A stretch of 33,783 nt of DNA from Conidiobolus incongruus B7586 (lineage: Eukaryota > Entomophthoromycota > Entomophthoromycetes > Entomophthorales > Conidiobolaceae), in contig JNEM01011368.1 in NCBI GenBank assembly GCA_000697335.1, forward strand, positions 1 to 33,783, read 5' to 3'. Below, one piece after another: positions 1 to 9,398 of the stretch (positions within the stretch are counted from its first letter, which is position 1; each line of letters begins with the position of its first letter). Below the pieces are notes generated by a model. The model did not search any database. It saw only the letters and a list, made by a program, of their open reading frames with translations, and was not told the origin of the DNA. Made by a program: the position numbers and the translations under genes.

Positions 1-489
1 AATAACTAATTTCACTTAATAAAATATTTAAAATTATTTTTAATATAAATATAAATCTAATATTATTTTATTCTATTCATTTTTAAATTATAAATTTTTC
101 AACAAATTGGATATTTCAAATTATTTGAAATTTTAATTATAGTAATCAAATTTTATTCGATCGAAATATCAATTTTAATTAAATTGTTAATAATTTATAA
201 AATAAATTCAATTTGTGTAAATTATTAAAAATTATATTAATATTAATTAGAAAAAATTTTCAAATATTATTTGATAGTTTATTATGTATATACAGAGCAA
301 GACTTAAATTTCAAGTAGTCATAGTTGATCATTTTAATGGTAAATCAGACAATATTTTGTAATTATGTTGATTTGATTTAAGATTACAAAGGTGAAAATT
401 AAATGAGTAATTCAAATGATTAAGTTGCCAAATAAATTAAACTGATGCAATTACATATTTAGTTTATTAATAATTATTATACAAACAAT
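1..489. other. AT-rich noncoding flank
   Basis: No coding potential is seen on either strand. The stretch is made of short A/T runs with stops in every frame. Its right part should hold the 3' untranslated region of the GATA-factor gene that ends at 490. Confidence 0.6.
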
Positions 490-1965
490 TTAGCGATCTG
501 AGGAGAGAGCTTTATCAATGCCATTAAGCAAAGCTGAAGTACTCTGTAGCATTTGGCTGAGGTTGGCCATTTGTACTTGGAGCTCGCGCTTGTGAGCTGC
601 AAGTGCATCACGGTCAAGAGTATTAACATTCTTGTGGGAATCTAATAAAGGGGAAGATATCAGATGGGATTGTGTGTTCGTAATTTGCTGTGGGAAATTG
701 GGATAGACTTCTCGAATGGATGGGAGAGTAAGTTTTTGGCTGGATTGCATTGATTTTGGTGAATGATAAGGAAGAGATGAGGAAGAAGAAGAGGAAGAGG
801 AGCTATAATTAGAGTTAACTAAAGGAGGTAGAGAAGTACTCTTATAGATTGGTGACACCGATTCGGAATGATGATTTTGAATGGAATGAGGATGGTAAGA
901 AGGCTGAGGAGGAGGTTGAACTGAAAACTTGGATAGAGATGCTGGCATAGAACTGCTAACAGCGGGAGCGGGAGGAGATGTGGGTTTAGGTTGAGTTCGA
1001 ATAGGAGAATAGTTGTCACGAATGGATACTGGTGAAGGTTGGGCTTTAATAGGAGCATAATGGTTGTCAGTATCTTCTTCAATAGTTCTCTTTGCTAACG
1101 CATTCTGATCAATATCAGCTGAGTCGATTGTTGTCTTTTTCTTTGGTCCTAAATAATCTTCAATTGCTGGGACCTCACCATTCAAAGGTTTAGATAAAAC
1201 GATTGGATTAGGATTCCTTTTAACTTTAAAAATAGGCTGATTGGGGCGTGAATGAGGCTTCACAGATGTAGTTGGAGGATCAACGCTCGGTTTTCTTAAT
1301 GGTGAAGGGCTTTCAGTAGGTTGTATATCTGTGTTTTTGGAATTGGCTGGAGTTTCTGAGGATGGGAAAGTATTAATACGTTTGTTACCTACCAACAAAC
1401 GCTTTCTTCGTTTAATCACACTCTTTTTGAGAGATACTGGACGATGAACTTTATGAAGTTTGTAGTATAAACCACATGCATTACATATCGTTTTACCTTC
1501 CTCATCCCTTCTCCAAAGTGGGGTAGTTGTGCTTCCACAATTGCTGCATACAGTCTCTCGCTTAGCTTGATGACTCTGATTATAGACAGGACAACCTCCA
1601 CAGGAGGCAGAACCACCTGTACCATTACATTGACCACTTCCTTTACAAGTTCCCTCACAGTCATTGGTGGGATTCGATAAATTTTCTGGTTTTTTGAGCC
1701 ATGAAGGTCTGAGAGAGCTGCGAGTTTTCAGGTATAAACCACAAGCGTTGCACATAATTGTACCATCGGGAGCTCTCCTCCATAGCGGCGTCTTTGTAGT
1801 TTTGCAGTTTGAGCACATGAGGGCAGTTACTTTAGCTGATCCATCATCTTGATTACAAGATCTCTTTGGTGAGTTGGCTTCTTCTGGTTCGCTAGCACGT
1901 TTACTACCTGGCGAGGGTATATCGTCATAAGAATTGAGATCTCTGATTTCAGTTGAATCATTCAT
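490..1965 (-). CDS. Iron-responsive double GATA zinc-finger repressor (SREA/Fep1/Urbs1 type)
   Basis: This 491-residue protein is read from one uninterrupted exon. Two class IV GATA fingers are visible: C51-X2-C54-X17-C72-X2-C75 and C140-X2-C143-X17-C161-X2-C164, each with the TPLWRR and CNACGLY signatures. Between them lies a cysteine cluster, C107-X5-C113-X8-C122-X2-C125 (C103 precedes it). That cluster is the hallmark of fungal siderophore/iron repressors (SREA, SRE, Urbs1, Fep1, Sfu1), where it senses iron. A basic KRRKR stretch at 185-189 follows finger 2 and may be a nuclear signal. The middle is proline/serine-rich and disordered, with a serine run near 388-397. The C-terminus (about 454-487) is a predicted amphipathic coiled coil, like the Fep1 region that contacts a Tup-type corepressor. 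By family knowledge, the iron-loaded protein binds ATCWGATAA elements and represses iron-uptake and siderophore genes. Subfamily assignment is strong; the target genes are unknown here. Confidence 0.93.
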   Translation of the reverse strand: MNDSTEIRDLNSYDDIPSPGSKRASEPEEANSPKRSCNQDDGSAKVTALMCSNCKTTKTPLWRRAPDGTIMCNACGLYLKTRSSLRPSWLKKPENLSNPTNDCEGTCKGSGQCNGTGGSASCGGCPVYNQSHQAKRETVCSNCGSTTTPLWRRDEEGKTICNACGLYYKLHKVHRPVSLKKSVIKRRKRLLVGNKRINTFPSSETPANSKNTDIQPTESPSPLRKPSVDPPTTSVKPHSRPNQPIFKVKRNPNPIVLSKPLNGEVPAIEDYLGPKKKTTIDSADIDQNALAKRTIEEDTDNHYAPIKAQPSPVSIRDNYSPIRTQPKPTSPPAPAVSSSMPASLSKFSVQPPPQPSYHPHSIQNHHSESVSPIYKSTSLPPLVNSNYSSSSSSSSSSLPYHSPKSMQSSQKLTLPSIREVYPNFPQQITNTQSHLISSPLLDSHKNVNTLDRDALAAHKRELQVQMANLSQMLQSTSALLNGIDKALSSDR

Positions 1966-2296
1966 TATTATAATTGATAAAAAAAATGTGATTAACTAAG
2001 ATTGAAAGAGATTAAAAATTAAAACATTAAAATTTTGTCAAATACTTTAATTTATACTAAAATTCAACAATAAAATATCAATCAAATTGTTGATAAAATT
2101 TATCTAATCAGATTTACTCAATTCATTCATCTTACTATTTTTATTTTTTAAAATTCTTATCATCAAATTATCAATTCCCTTTATCAATTGATCAAATCAT
2201 TTTATAACATAACTCTAACCAATCATCTATAGTTATCATCAAATGAGGGTGTAAATTACTTGTCAACTTCCAAATTTAGAAAATTTAAGTTTTTAT

Positions 2297-2305
2297 ATCT
2301 GATAA
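2297..2305 (+). promoter_or_regulatory. Candidate iron-GATA site ATCTGATAA
   Basis: This is an exact match to the ATCWGATAA element recognised by SREA/Fep1/Urbs1-type repressors. It lies about 330 bp upstream of the GATA-factor start codon. It suggests autoregulation, which is inferred only from sequence. Confidence 0.4.
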
Positions 2306-2682
2306 TCTGTTGGATATTAGAAAGTGGAGTTGATCTAATAGTTAGTAGAAATAACTTCAACTATATATTACTTATTCATTCTATTGTATAAAACTCTTTT
2401 TAACACTTTGAAATTGCAGAGAAGTGTCAATTTCTTCAATAAAATATATAATTATTTTATAGAAAGAACTAGATATTAATAATGTTAATTAAATATCGCC
2501 CTAGATCTATAATAATTTCGCATCAAATAAATGATATAATTCTAATATATGAGATTATCTATCATCAGATTTTATCACATCACAAAATAATGATTAGATG
2601 TAACAAATTAACTATCCAAAATGATATTGTAAAAAGCATAAAAGAGTAAAATGATATGATTTTTTTACTTAATATATGAAAT

Positions 2683-2691
2683 TTATCAGAT
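2683..2691 (-). promoter_or_regulatory. Candidate iron-GATA site (ATCTGATAA on the minus strand)
   Basis: The plus strand reads TTATCAGAT, an exact ATCWGATAA element in reverse orientation. It faces a second copy at 2714-2722 across a 22-bp gap. Together they form an inverted pair about 720-760 bp upstream of the GATA-factor gene. Confidence 0.4.
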
Positions 2692-2713
2692 ACATTAAAT
2701 TAACAATTTGTCT

Positions 2714-2722
2714 ATCTGATAA
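2714..2722 (+). promoter_or_regulatory. Candidate iron-GATA site ATCTGATAA
   Basis: This exact ATCWGATAA element is the partner of the inverted copy at 2683-2691. A by-eye scan of the whole window found no further exact copy outside 2297-2722. Confidence 0.4.
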
Positions 2723-3643
2723 ATATAATGAACTTAATTCGTAATTTAACTATTTTTAGGTAATTATTATTAAATTTCAAAACTATGATTTATGGAAGTT
2801 TGATTATTTAAAAACATTACTTTTTCTCTTGATTTATATACTTGAATAAACAAAGAATTATTAATTGAAAGCATATCTTTTTGAACAACTTAAAATAGTT
2901 AACATTTACAAATTGATTCAAATGAGGTATACTTTATTAAGCTTTGACTTAATAAATATAATAAAATATCAATAATGCAATAAACTATAACTTAAATATT
3001 TATAATCCGATTTAAAAATATTTATCAAGAATACTCTGTTATATTTTAATTCTAAATTTACCACTCAATTAGCTTTATTCAATTGAATATTTGTGTGACT
3101 ATTTTGATAAAATAAATTCTTAAAAATGAGAAATTTAAATTATTTTTTTATTAAATTTTATTGAAAAAAAATCTAATAAAAATTATTTAAATTTTGATTT
3201 CAATTAAAAATTTCAAATTAGAAATAATTTTAAGAATTCTTAATGATAATATATATTATTAATTAAAATTTATAAAAATAATAACATTTATTTTGAAATA
3301 ATAAATTAATGGAAATATTTAATAATTTGATCAATTGATTAAAAATATCCATTGATTAATGATGTGACTATTGATATATTTAAATAAAAATATATTACAT
3401 TAAGTTTTTAACTCTACAAACTTAAATTCATATTATTGACTAGAGTTACTAATATGTATTTGTATTAAACCAATCCCATAAATTCTATCTCCCTTAATAT
3501 ATTTCAATTTAAACTGATCTGATCTGAAGTGGAAATAATTTAAATACTGATATTATTTAATATTTAAAATTCCAAATATTTTTTATAAAAGAATACAATA
3601 ATATTTAAATTAATTTTCAAATTTAATTTCAAATCATATATTG

Positions 3644-3693
3644 ATATTATAAAAATAATATTATAATATTATAAAAATAATATTATAATATTA
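3644..3693. repeat. 22-bp AT tandem repeat, two full units plus a partial third
   Basis: Units at 3644-3665 and 3666-3687 are identical, followed by six bases of a third unit. The unit contains only A and T and is itself nearly palindromic. It is probably a slippage product with no evident function. Confidence 0.8.
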
Positions 3694-4069
3694 TTTTTTT
3701 TTGACCTATTAAAACTTTAAAATATTAATATAATTCTATATAATTAATAAAAAAGAACAGATTAAAAATTTTGATGAATAAGTTAAATTTCAAATTATTT
3801 AAAATTATTTTCACTAAAAATTTGAAATAGATAAATAAATAATATTCAAGTAAATTAAAGATATATTAATATTACAAAAATTTCAAAATTTTAGTATATT
3901 TTAGGTTATTCAGTTATAATATATATTTTTTATTTTTTTATTATTGTACTTAGTAATTCTTATAGTTTGAAAGGTTTAGTTTTATTAACATTTCAAAAGT
4001 TATTCATAATACCAAATCCTCAATATTCTTATCAATAACACTGCTGAATTAAAAAAATTAAAATATATT

Positions 4070-5160
4070 ATGAATAAGTTGAATTTAAGTACTTGGAATA
4101 TTCAGCTGAAAGTGCCTCCCAGCGTCAAGTCTACGATTTTGAAAGAGCTGAAGTTGAATCACAGTGCGATATTCAATTATTTAAGAAGGACGATACAGGC
4201 TGAGAGGTTGAAGGTTGTGATGGGTGGAGAATTGGGGGAGAGTTTTCATAATAATTATCATATGAGTAAGGAGAATTTGGTCTAGTATGGTTTGGTTGTT
4301 GCGAATCCGAGTACGATTAAGGATATTACTATTGGTAAGACGCATTTAGGTCAGGATATTCGAGGTGTTGTGATTACTAATAATATCGAGTCTAAATTGA
4401 CAAATTGAAGCCAAAATTACTAATTCATGGGGGTCAACATGCTGGGGAGTGAATTACAGTTTCTTCCGCTATGTTTTTTAATTGAGAAATTTATCAACTC
4501 CAAGTCCAATATTTTAGATATATTTCAGATTATTCTGATTCCTATTCTGGACGTGGATGACTACGACTATATTTAGGATCAGGATCGATTTTGGGGCATG
4601 AATAGACAGAAAGATCCCAAATCCAATCATATGGGAATTGATCTCAACCGGAATTGGGGCGAGCATTGGGCGCCATCCACTAGGAATCGCTGTAATGAGA
4701 TATACCCTGGGAGTGTAGCTTTTTTAGAGCTCATAATCAAAGCTTTATCCCAATTTATTTTAGATCAGAATAACTTGATAAGATATTTGAATTTGCATGC
4801 GTACAGCCAAGCTTGGATGTATCTGTTCAAATATACTTGTGATCCCAAATTGAAAGTTCAAAATAAATAATATGTGCTATCTTACCAGATGTCGCTTTCT
4901 CTAGCTGAATTTTGAAATACAAAATATCATGAGTTTGGACTTATTTGCAATACAATTTATGCAGCACACGGCAGTTCTGTGGACTAGGCCAATACTCAAG
5001 ATAATATCAAATATTCATCTACTATTGAATTAAGAGATAAAGGTCATTTTGGCTTGTTTTTAACTTAGGGACAGATTATTCCAACTGGTAAGCAGTTGAT
5101 GAGGGGATCGATGTGCTATATTCAAAAACTTAAGCCACTAGTTTATAAGTTTAAAATCGT
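4070..5160 (+). pseudogene. Decayed zinc metallocarboxypeptidase, family M14A
   Basis: The remnant reads through a carboxypeptidase A/B-like proenzyme. Its parts are a propeptide-like start (WNIQLKVPPSVKS), an IGKTHLGQDIRG segment, the HGGQHAGE zinc-ligand motif (codons 4426-4449) and the GIDLNRNW substrate-binding motif near 4630. Further on come the LNLHAYSQ zinc histidine near 4790-4812 and the YSSTIELRDKG catalytic-glutamate motif near 5020. Zinc ligands, arginine and glutamate are all still visible. The frame is broken: in-frame stops occur at 4283, 4574, 4868, 4985 and about 5066, among others. The HGGQHAGE stretch sits in a different frame between shifts near 4405 and 4485. No signal peptide was found upstream. 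Family M14A enzymes are usually secreted digestive proteases. This is a host gene relic, and intact paralogues may exist elsewhere in the genome. Confidence 0.9.
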
Positions 5161-5358
5161 AAAATATTGATATATTCAATTAATAATTTTATTGAATGAT
5201 TAATTAAATATATGGTAGTGATTTATCTGAGTTGATTAAATATGAGCATAAAATTTGTTAATAATGAATCATTCAAAGTAATTAATAAATCAGTATTTTT
5301 TTTATCAAAAATCAATTTAATTGCTGAATTAGAAAAATACAAACAAGCCGAAAAAATA

Positions 5359-6225
5359 TTAAAACTTGGCAATAAAGCCCAATCCACCATTTTCGAGACG
5401 ATGGATGGTTTCCGCGACCATTTCCTGTCTCAACATAGCGTAAACACTACCTCCCACGACCATTTTAGGGGCAACAGCTTGAGCGATTTCCTTAGCTTTT
5501 GATAACACTTCTTTCTCAGGAGCAATAGCATCTACTAAATCATTTTCCAAAGCTTCATCAGCTTTAAAGCGATGACCTAACATCAATACCTTTCTAAAGG
5601 TGGAGAATTTGGGGATCTTGCACTGAAGGACACTGGACATACCAGGGGAGAGTGGACCAGGAATGTCAATTTCATTCTAATATAATCATTTAATATATGA
5701 AAAATATCTATAAATCATATTAATTTACCATGCATAAATATCCTCTATCGGACCTCATAACTCTAAAATCATGAGCCATACTAAAAATCTAATACAAATA
5801 AATATGTATCATATAATACAATATTAAAAACAACTTACAAAACCTCCAGCAAATGCGTGACCATTAATAGCAGCAACCGTGGGAATTGGAAATTTCAACA
5901 TAGTAGCCATTAGTTTATGATACATAGCAAAGAAAGGTTCCATACCCACATCTCCAATAGCTTCCAAATTCAACCCATTAGAAAAGATATGCTTCTGGCC
6001 AGTTGTCACCAAAGCTCTGGGGCGTTCTTCCTTTTCGCGCTCATCCCAATAGTGTTTGGCAATGTCGTCTAAAGCTTTTTGGATTTGAGGCATTGATTGG
6101 GGATTGAAACGGTTGTCAGCTTTTACTAAGTGGAGAATATATAAATCACCTTCCATTTCAACCCGACATATGGTATCGTCACCAGCGTTAGGAGGATATG
6201 AAATAGGGAATTGAATAGATGACAT
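5359..6225 (-). CDS. Enoyl-CoA isomerase/hydratase (crotonase superfamily), three exons
   Basis: Exons are 5839-6225, 5729-5788 and 5359-5676 on the minus strand. They are joined across introns of 50 bp (5789-5838, donor GTAAGT) and 52 bp (5677-5728, donor GTAAAT), giving 254 residues. The crotonase fold signatures are clear. Oxyanion-hole segments are FSNGLNLEA (81-89) and NGHAFAGGF (121-129), followed by MAHDFRVMRSDRG and NEIDIPGPLSPGM. E151 in the latter aligns with the catalytic glutamate that isomerases keep. The overall pattern matches delta3,delta2-enoyl-CoA isomerases, which act on unsaturated fatty acids in beta-oxidation; a hydratase role is not excluded. The C-terminus is AKF, not a standard peroxisomal SKL-type signal, and no clear mitochondrial presequence is seen. 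The location in the cell is therefore open. The gene converges with the carboxypeptidase relic. Confidence 0.9.
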
Positions 6226-7451
6226 TTTTTAATATTATTCTAAATGAATTTTAATTGAATAACTTTGAATTAATAAAAGTGAATTAGAAGGTTTTTATAA
6301 TTTAAAAATTAATTAAATTGTCTCAATATCATATGCTAATTAATTAAATATTCCTAATTTGTTTAAATTTCAATCATATATAAATATATTATCAATAAAA
6401 TTTTGGAATGAAAGTATATACAAATTTGACAGATATTTTTATTAATCAAAGAGATATAAACAAACTTTTATAATAATATCTTAAAATAGTGTTTATTTTT
6501 TTGTAATGAATAAAAGCATTCGAATAGCAATGGAGTTAATTTAAAACTATTCTACTTGAATAAAAAATTCGAATTTAAAACAATTGAGACAAAAATTAGT
6601 TCAAAATTATAATGAACAAATTTTTGGTATTTAAGAGAATGTTAAATCATTTTGATGAAGTAAAATAATAAAAATAACGATATGATAATTATATTCAATA
6701 TTGAGGTTAGTGAATATAGTATTATATTTATAGAAAAGTTTTTAAAATTCTGGGAAAGAAAACATAACCAATAGAGATTACTTTTAATAGTTACTTAAAG
6801 AATTTGATTAAGAACTTTATATATATATGTATAATATAAATTTCAAATTCAACTAAAACAAAAAATAATCACCTAGGTCAAATGAACTGAGGATCATATA
6901 TGTGCTAGACAAGTTTGGTAATCAACTACATTACGAGACTTTATTTTGCATTTCAATATTCTGATGATAATAGTTGATATTCATTGTCACTTTATTTTTA
7001 TAAAAACTTTTCTTGAACATTATTTAAATTTTTTGAGCAATTCAGTCTATAAATATATATATATCATTTTATATTTAATCCAATTATACATTTCAGAATT
7101 ATTTAACCTATTGCTTTTATTGAATCAACATATTATGTTTATTACGATTTCATATTAATAATCTTTAATATATTTTATAACAATTTTTAAATATTGAATA
7201 TATATATATATATATAGATTCCCTATTAATCTTTAACTCCAATTAGTGAATTAATTTAACCTATTTATATAACATTTAATAAATTAATGTCATTAAAATA
7301 TATTTAATTTTTATAAATAATAATTTATTTTATCAAAAAACTAAACAATATACTTTATAAATTCTATAATAATAAATTATTCATAGTATTAACTGTATTA
7401 TTTCTAATTTCATTTACTATTCAACTATAAAATTGAAATTTTCTAAAAAAT
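6226..7451. other. Intergenic AT-rich region
   Basis: No gene is supported. It holds the presumed promoter of the minus-strand isomerase gene. It also contains a TA microsatellite at about 7198-7216. The one open frame here (6946-7158) is Ile/Leu/Phe/Tyr-rich with no family signature, as expected by chance in AT-rich DNA. Confidence 0.5.
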
Positions 7452-7908
7452 TGTGAAAGGACCAGTGTTCAAGATAATGATGGGGAATAATCTTGTCTAT
7501 CACTCAAGAAACTCTGACTATTGCACTAATGCAAGAAGTTACATTGGAAGTACCTCATTTTATGAACTAGTTCAACTTATTACTTTCTGTCTGAAGTTAT
7601 TCATAGCCACCTAAACTCAGCAATTGAAACTAATATAAGATTATCACAAGCCAATTAATAAACACTTCTTCCTATCTTCATTTTCAAAAGTATCCAGTCT
7701 CTAAGTTTTTCTTGTAACACTTACAAAAGTGTTGAGTTGTGACAAGTGTGAGATATTTTATTTGAAGAACCCAATTTGCAGTAAGCTAATTTCACCTAAT
7801 TTAGTGAACCCCCTTAATTTCCCTTAACTTTGTGGTAACCTATTGTTTACCACTGGCGATTTCCTGTTTAAGCTCTAAAGTCTATTTCTCCCACATTTAC
7901 AGACGTCA
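7452..7908 (-). repeat. Dispersed repeat, copy 1 (LTR-like ends, family unassigned)
   Basis: About 457 bp, clearly related over its whole length to the reverse complement of 24014-24454. In element orientation it begins TGAC and ends in CA, as LTRs do. No coding sequence, primer-binding site or target-site duplication was recognised. It is richer in G and C than its flanks. A conserved small inverted repeat (TGGTAA...TTACCA) lies near its 5' end. A solo LTR of an old retrotransposon is the leading guess; a SINE or other short noncoding element is possible. The copies have diverged moderately, suggesting age. Confidence 0.7.
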
Positions 7909-9398
7909 ATAACAAGGAATTACTGTATATCTTAATAGCTTGAAAAATTTATTTCATATAATATGCTCTATTAAAATATTCACTTAATTGATTTATTTCA
8001 ATTATTACTTATAATAATTTCAAAAAAATACTAAAACAAATACCTTAAATGTTTTTTAATAATTGCTCTACTTATTAATTATTGAGATATTAATTCAATA
8101 TATTTAGCTATATATAGTTTTATTTTTTCCAAATGTTGACTTGGTCATATATTTTAATAATATAATCTGAAAAATAAATTTGCTTTTATTCTATTATTAA
8201 CATGTACATCTAATTGGTTAACAAGATACTATTTTATAGTTAAATATTAGATTCATATCTTATGTTGGGTAATATAAATTTAAAATATCTTCTTATCTTT
8301 TAATTAATTTATATTATTGATTTAATTAGACAGTATTATGTTTATATATAAATTTTATTAATAGTGCAATATCATTCTGAAGACTATATATCTGTATAAA
8401 ATTTAATTATTAAATCTTAGGACTTTTTGATATATAGTTATTTTGTAACTTCATTAATAAAAATACTACAATTAACAAAATTTAAAAAAAATCATATTTT
8501 TAATATCAATTATTTTAAAGATTATTTAATAAAAATACAGTTGAAATATATTTAATATGTACAATGTTAAATAGTCTTTTTAAACTCAAGTTGATTTATC
8601 CAATTGATTATATTCTATAAATAACAAATTGATTCTAATTATATATTTATAAATATGATTAATATTACATATTTACAATTTCGAATTTTGATTAGATATT
8701 TAATCAAGTCCAAATTTTTCATTAACGAGTTGTGTCAGGTATATTCACAAGGAAATCAGAGGCTCGAAAATTTCAACTTTCAAAATCGAAATTCAGATCA
8801 ATCAGATATTTTCTGATATTGACAATATTTAGACTAAAATGCCATAAATCTAATTATATATCTAAAAAAGTTAATATAAAATTAAATTATTAAAAAATTT
8901 CTTATTTTTTCAAATTGAAAATGCAAAAATCCATTTGTATAACTATCGAATAACAGTACAATCAAATTTTTCATTTAATAATATAAATGTCGATAATGGA
9001 ATAATCGGTGAATTTACTAAATATATTAGATAAAATGGACGATATCTTAATTGATCTTAAATTACACTTGAATCTAAAGCTGATAAGTATCAACTCATCC
9101 ATACATTACTGACTTTATCAGGAACTTTAGATTACAATTTGTGTTATCAATTTGAAAAATCATTGGTGACGTGATGGGAATTTCCTAATTTGGTAGGTAT
9201 GAATCCAAATTATTGTCATGAAGTTTGATGACTCAGTAAATGTCAGAAATACAGTCAAATTATAAAAACCCTTGAATATTTTTTTATCTTGAAATATTAA
9301 ATTCATCATTAAATAGTTTTGATTATTTACAATATTTTACATAATAGTTAATATTATTGCTTTAAATTATTGTTATTAAAAATAAATAATTACATATA
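7909..9398. other. Intergenic region upstream of AROM
   Basis: No complete gene is visible. The final part is the presumed AROM promoter and contains a TGACTCA motif at 9229-9235 and a TGACGTGA motif near 9167-9174. A stretch near 9070-9170 reads as about 35 codons of plausible protein but has no recognised family and no clear exon boundaries. Confidence 0.5.
9229..9235 (+). promoter_or_regulatory. Candidate Gcn4/CPC1-type bZIP site TGACTCA
   Basis: An exact TGACTCA lies about 165 bp upstream of the AROM start codon. In other fungi the aromatic pathway gene is under general amino-acid control by Gcn4/CpcA, which binds this heptamer. The same heptamer also occurs by chance elsewhere in the window (near 24329), so the evidence is modest. 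Confidence 0.35.

Larger units (their letters stand above)
1966..4069. other. Intergenic region upstream of the GATA gene
   Basis: About 2.1 kb of AT-rich sequence without a supportable gene. The left part is the presumed promoter of the minus-strand GATA factor and holds three GATA elements. The right part contains a short tandem repeat and leads into the carboxypeptidase relic. No conserved peptide was recognised in any frame. Confidence 0.55.

Noticed and set aside
819-1082. Open frame on the minus strand inside the GATA gene, and similar ones at 1416-1664 and 1664-1852
   Set aside because: They are alternative frames of the GATA-factor gene with Leu/Ile-rich or shadow sequence and no family signature.
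4070-5160. Stop-codon reassignment as the reason for in-frame stops in the carboxypeptidase
   Set aside because: The intact genes here end normally in TAA, TAG or TGA with no internal stops, and the relic also has frame shifts, so decay is the better explanation.
5242-5502. Plus-strand open frame of 86 codons
   Set aside because: It is antisense to the last exon of the enoyl-CoA isomerase gene and extends into AT-rich spacer; no family signature.
6946-7158. 70-codon open frame rich in Ile, Leu, Phe and Tyr
   Set aside because: Composition is what random AT-rich DNA gives; no membrane-protein family or start context supports it.
9070-9170. About 35 open codons upstream of AROM
   Set aside because: Too short, no splice sites and no family match; chance remains likely.
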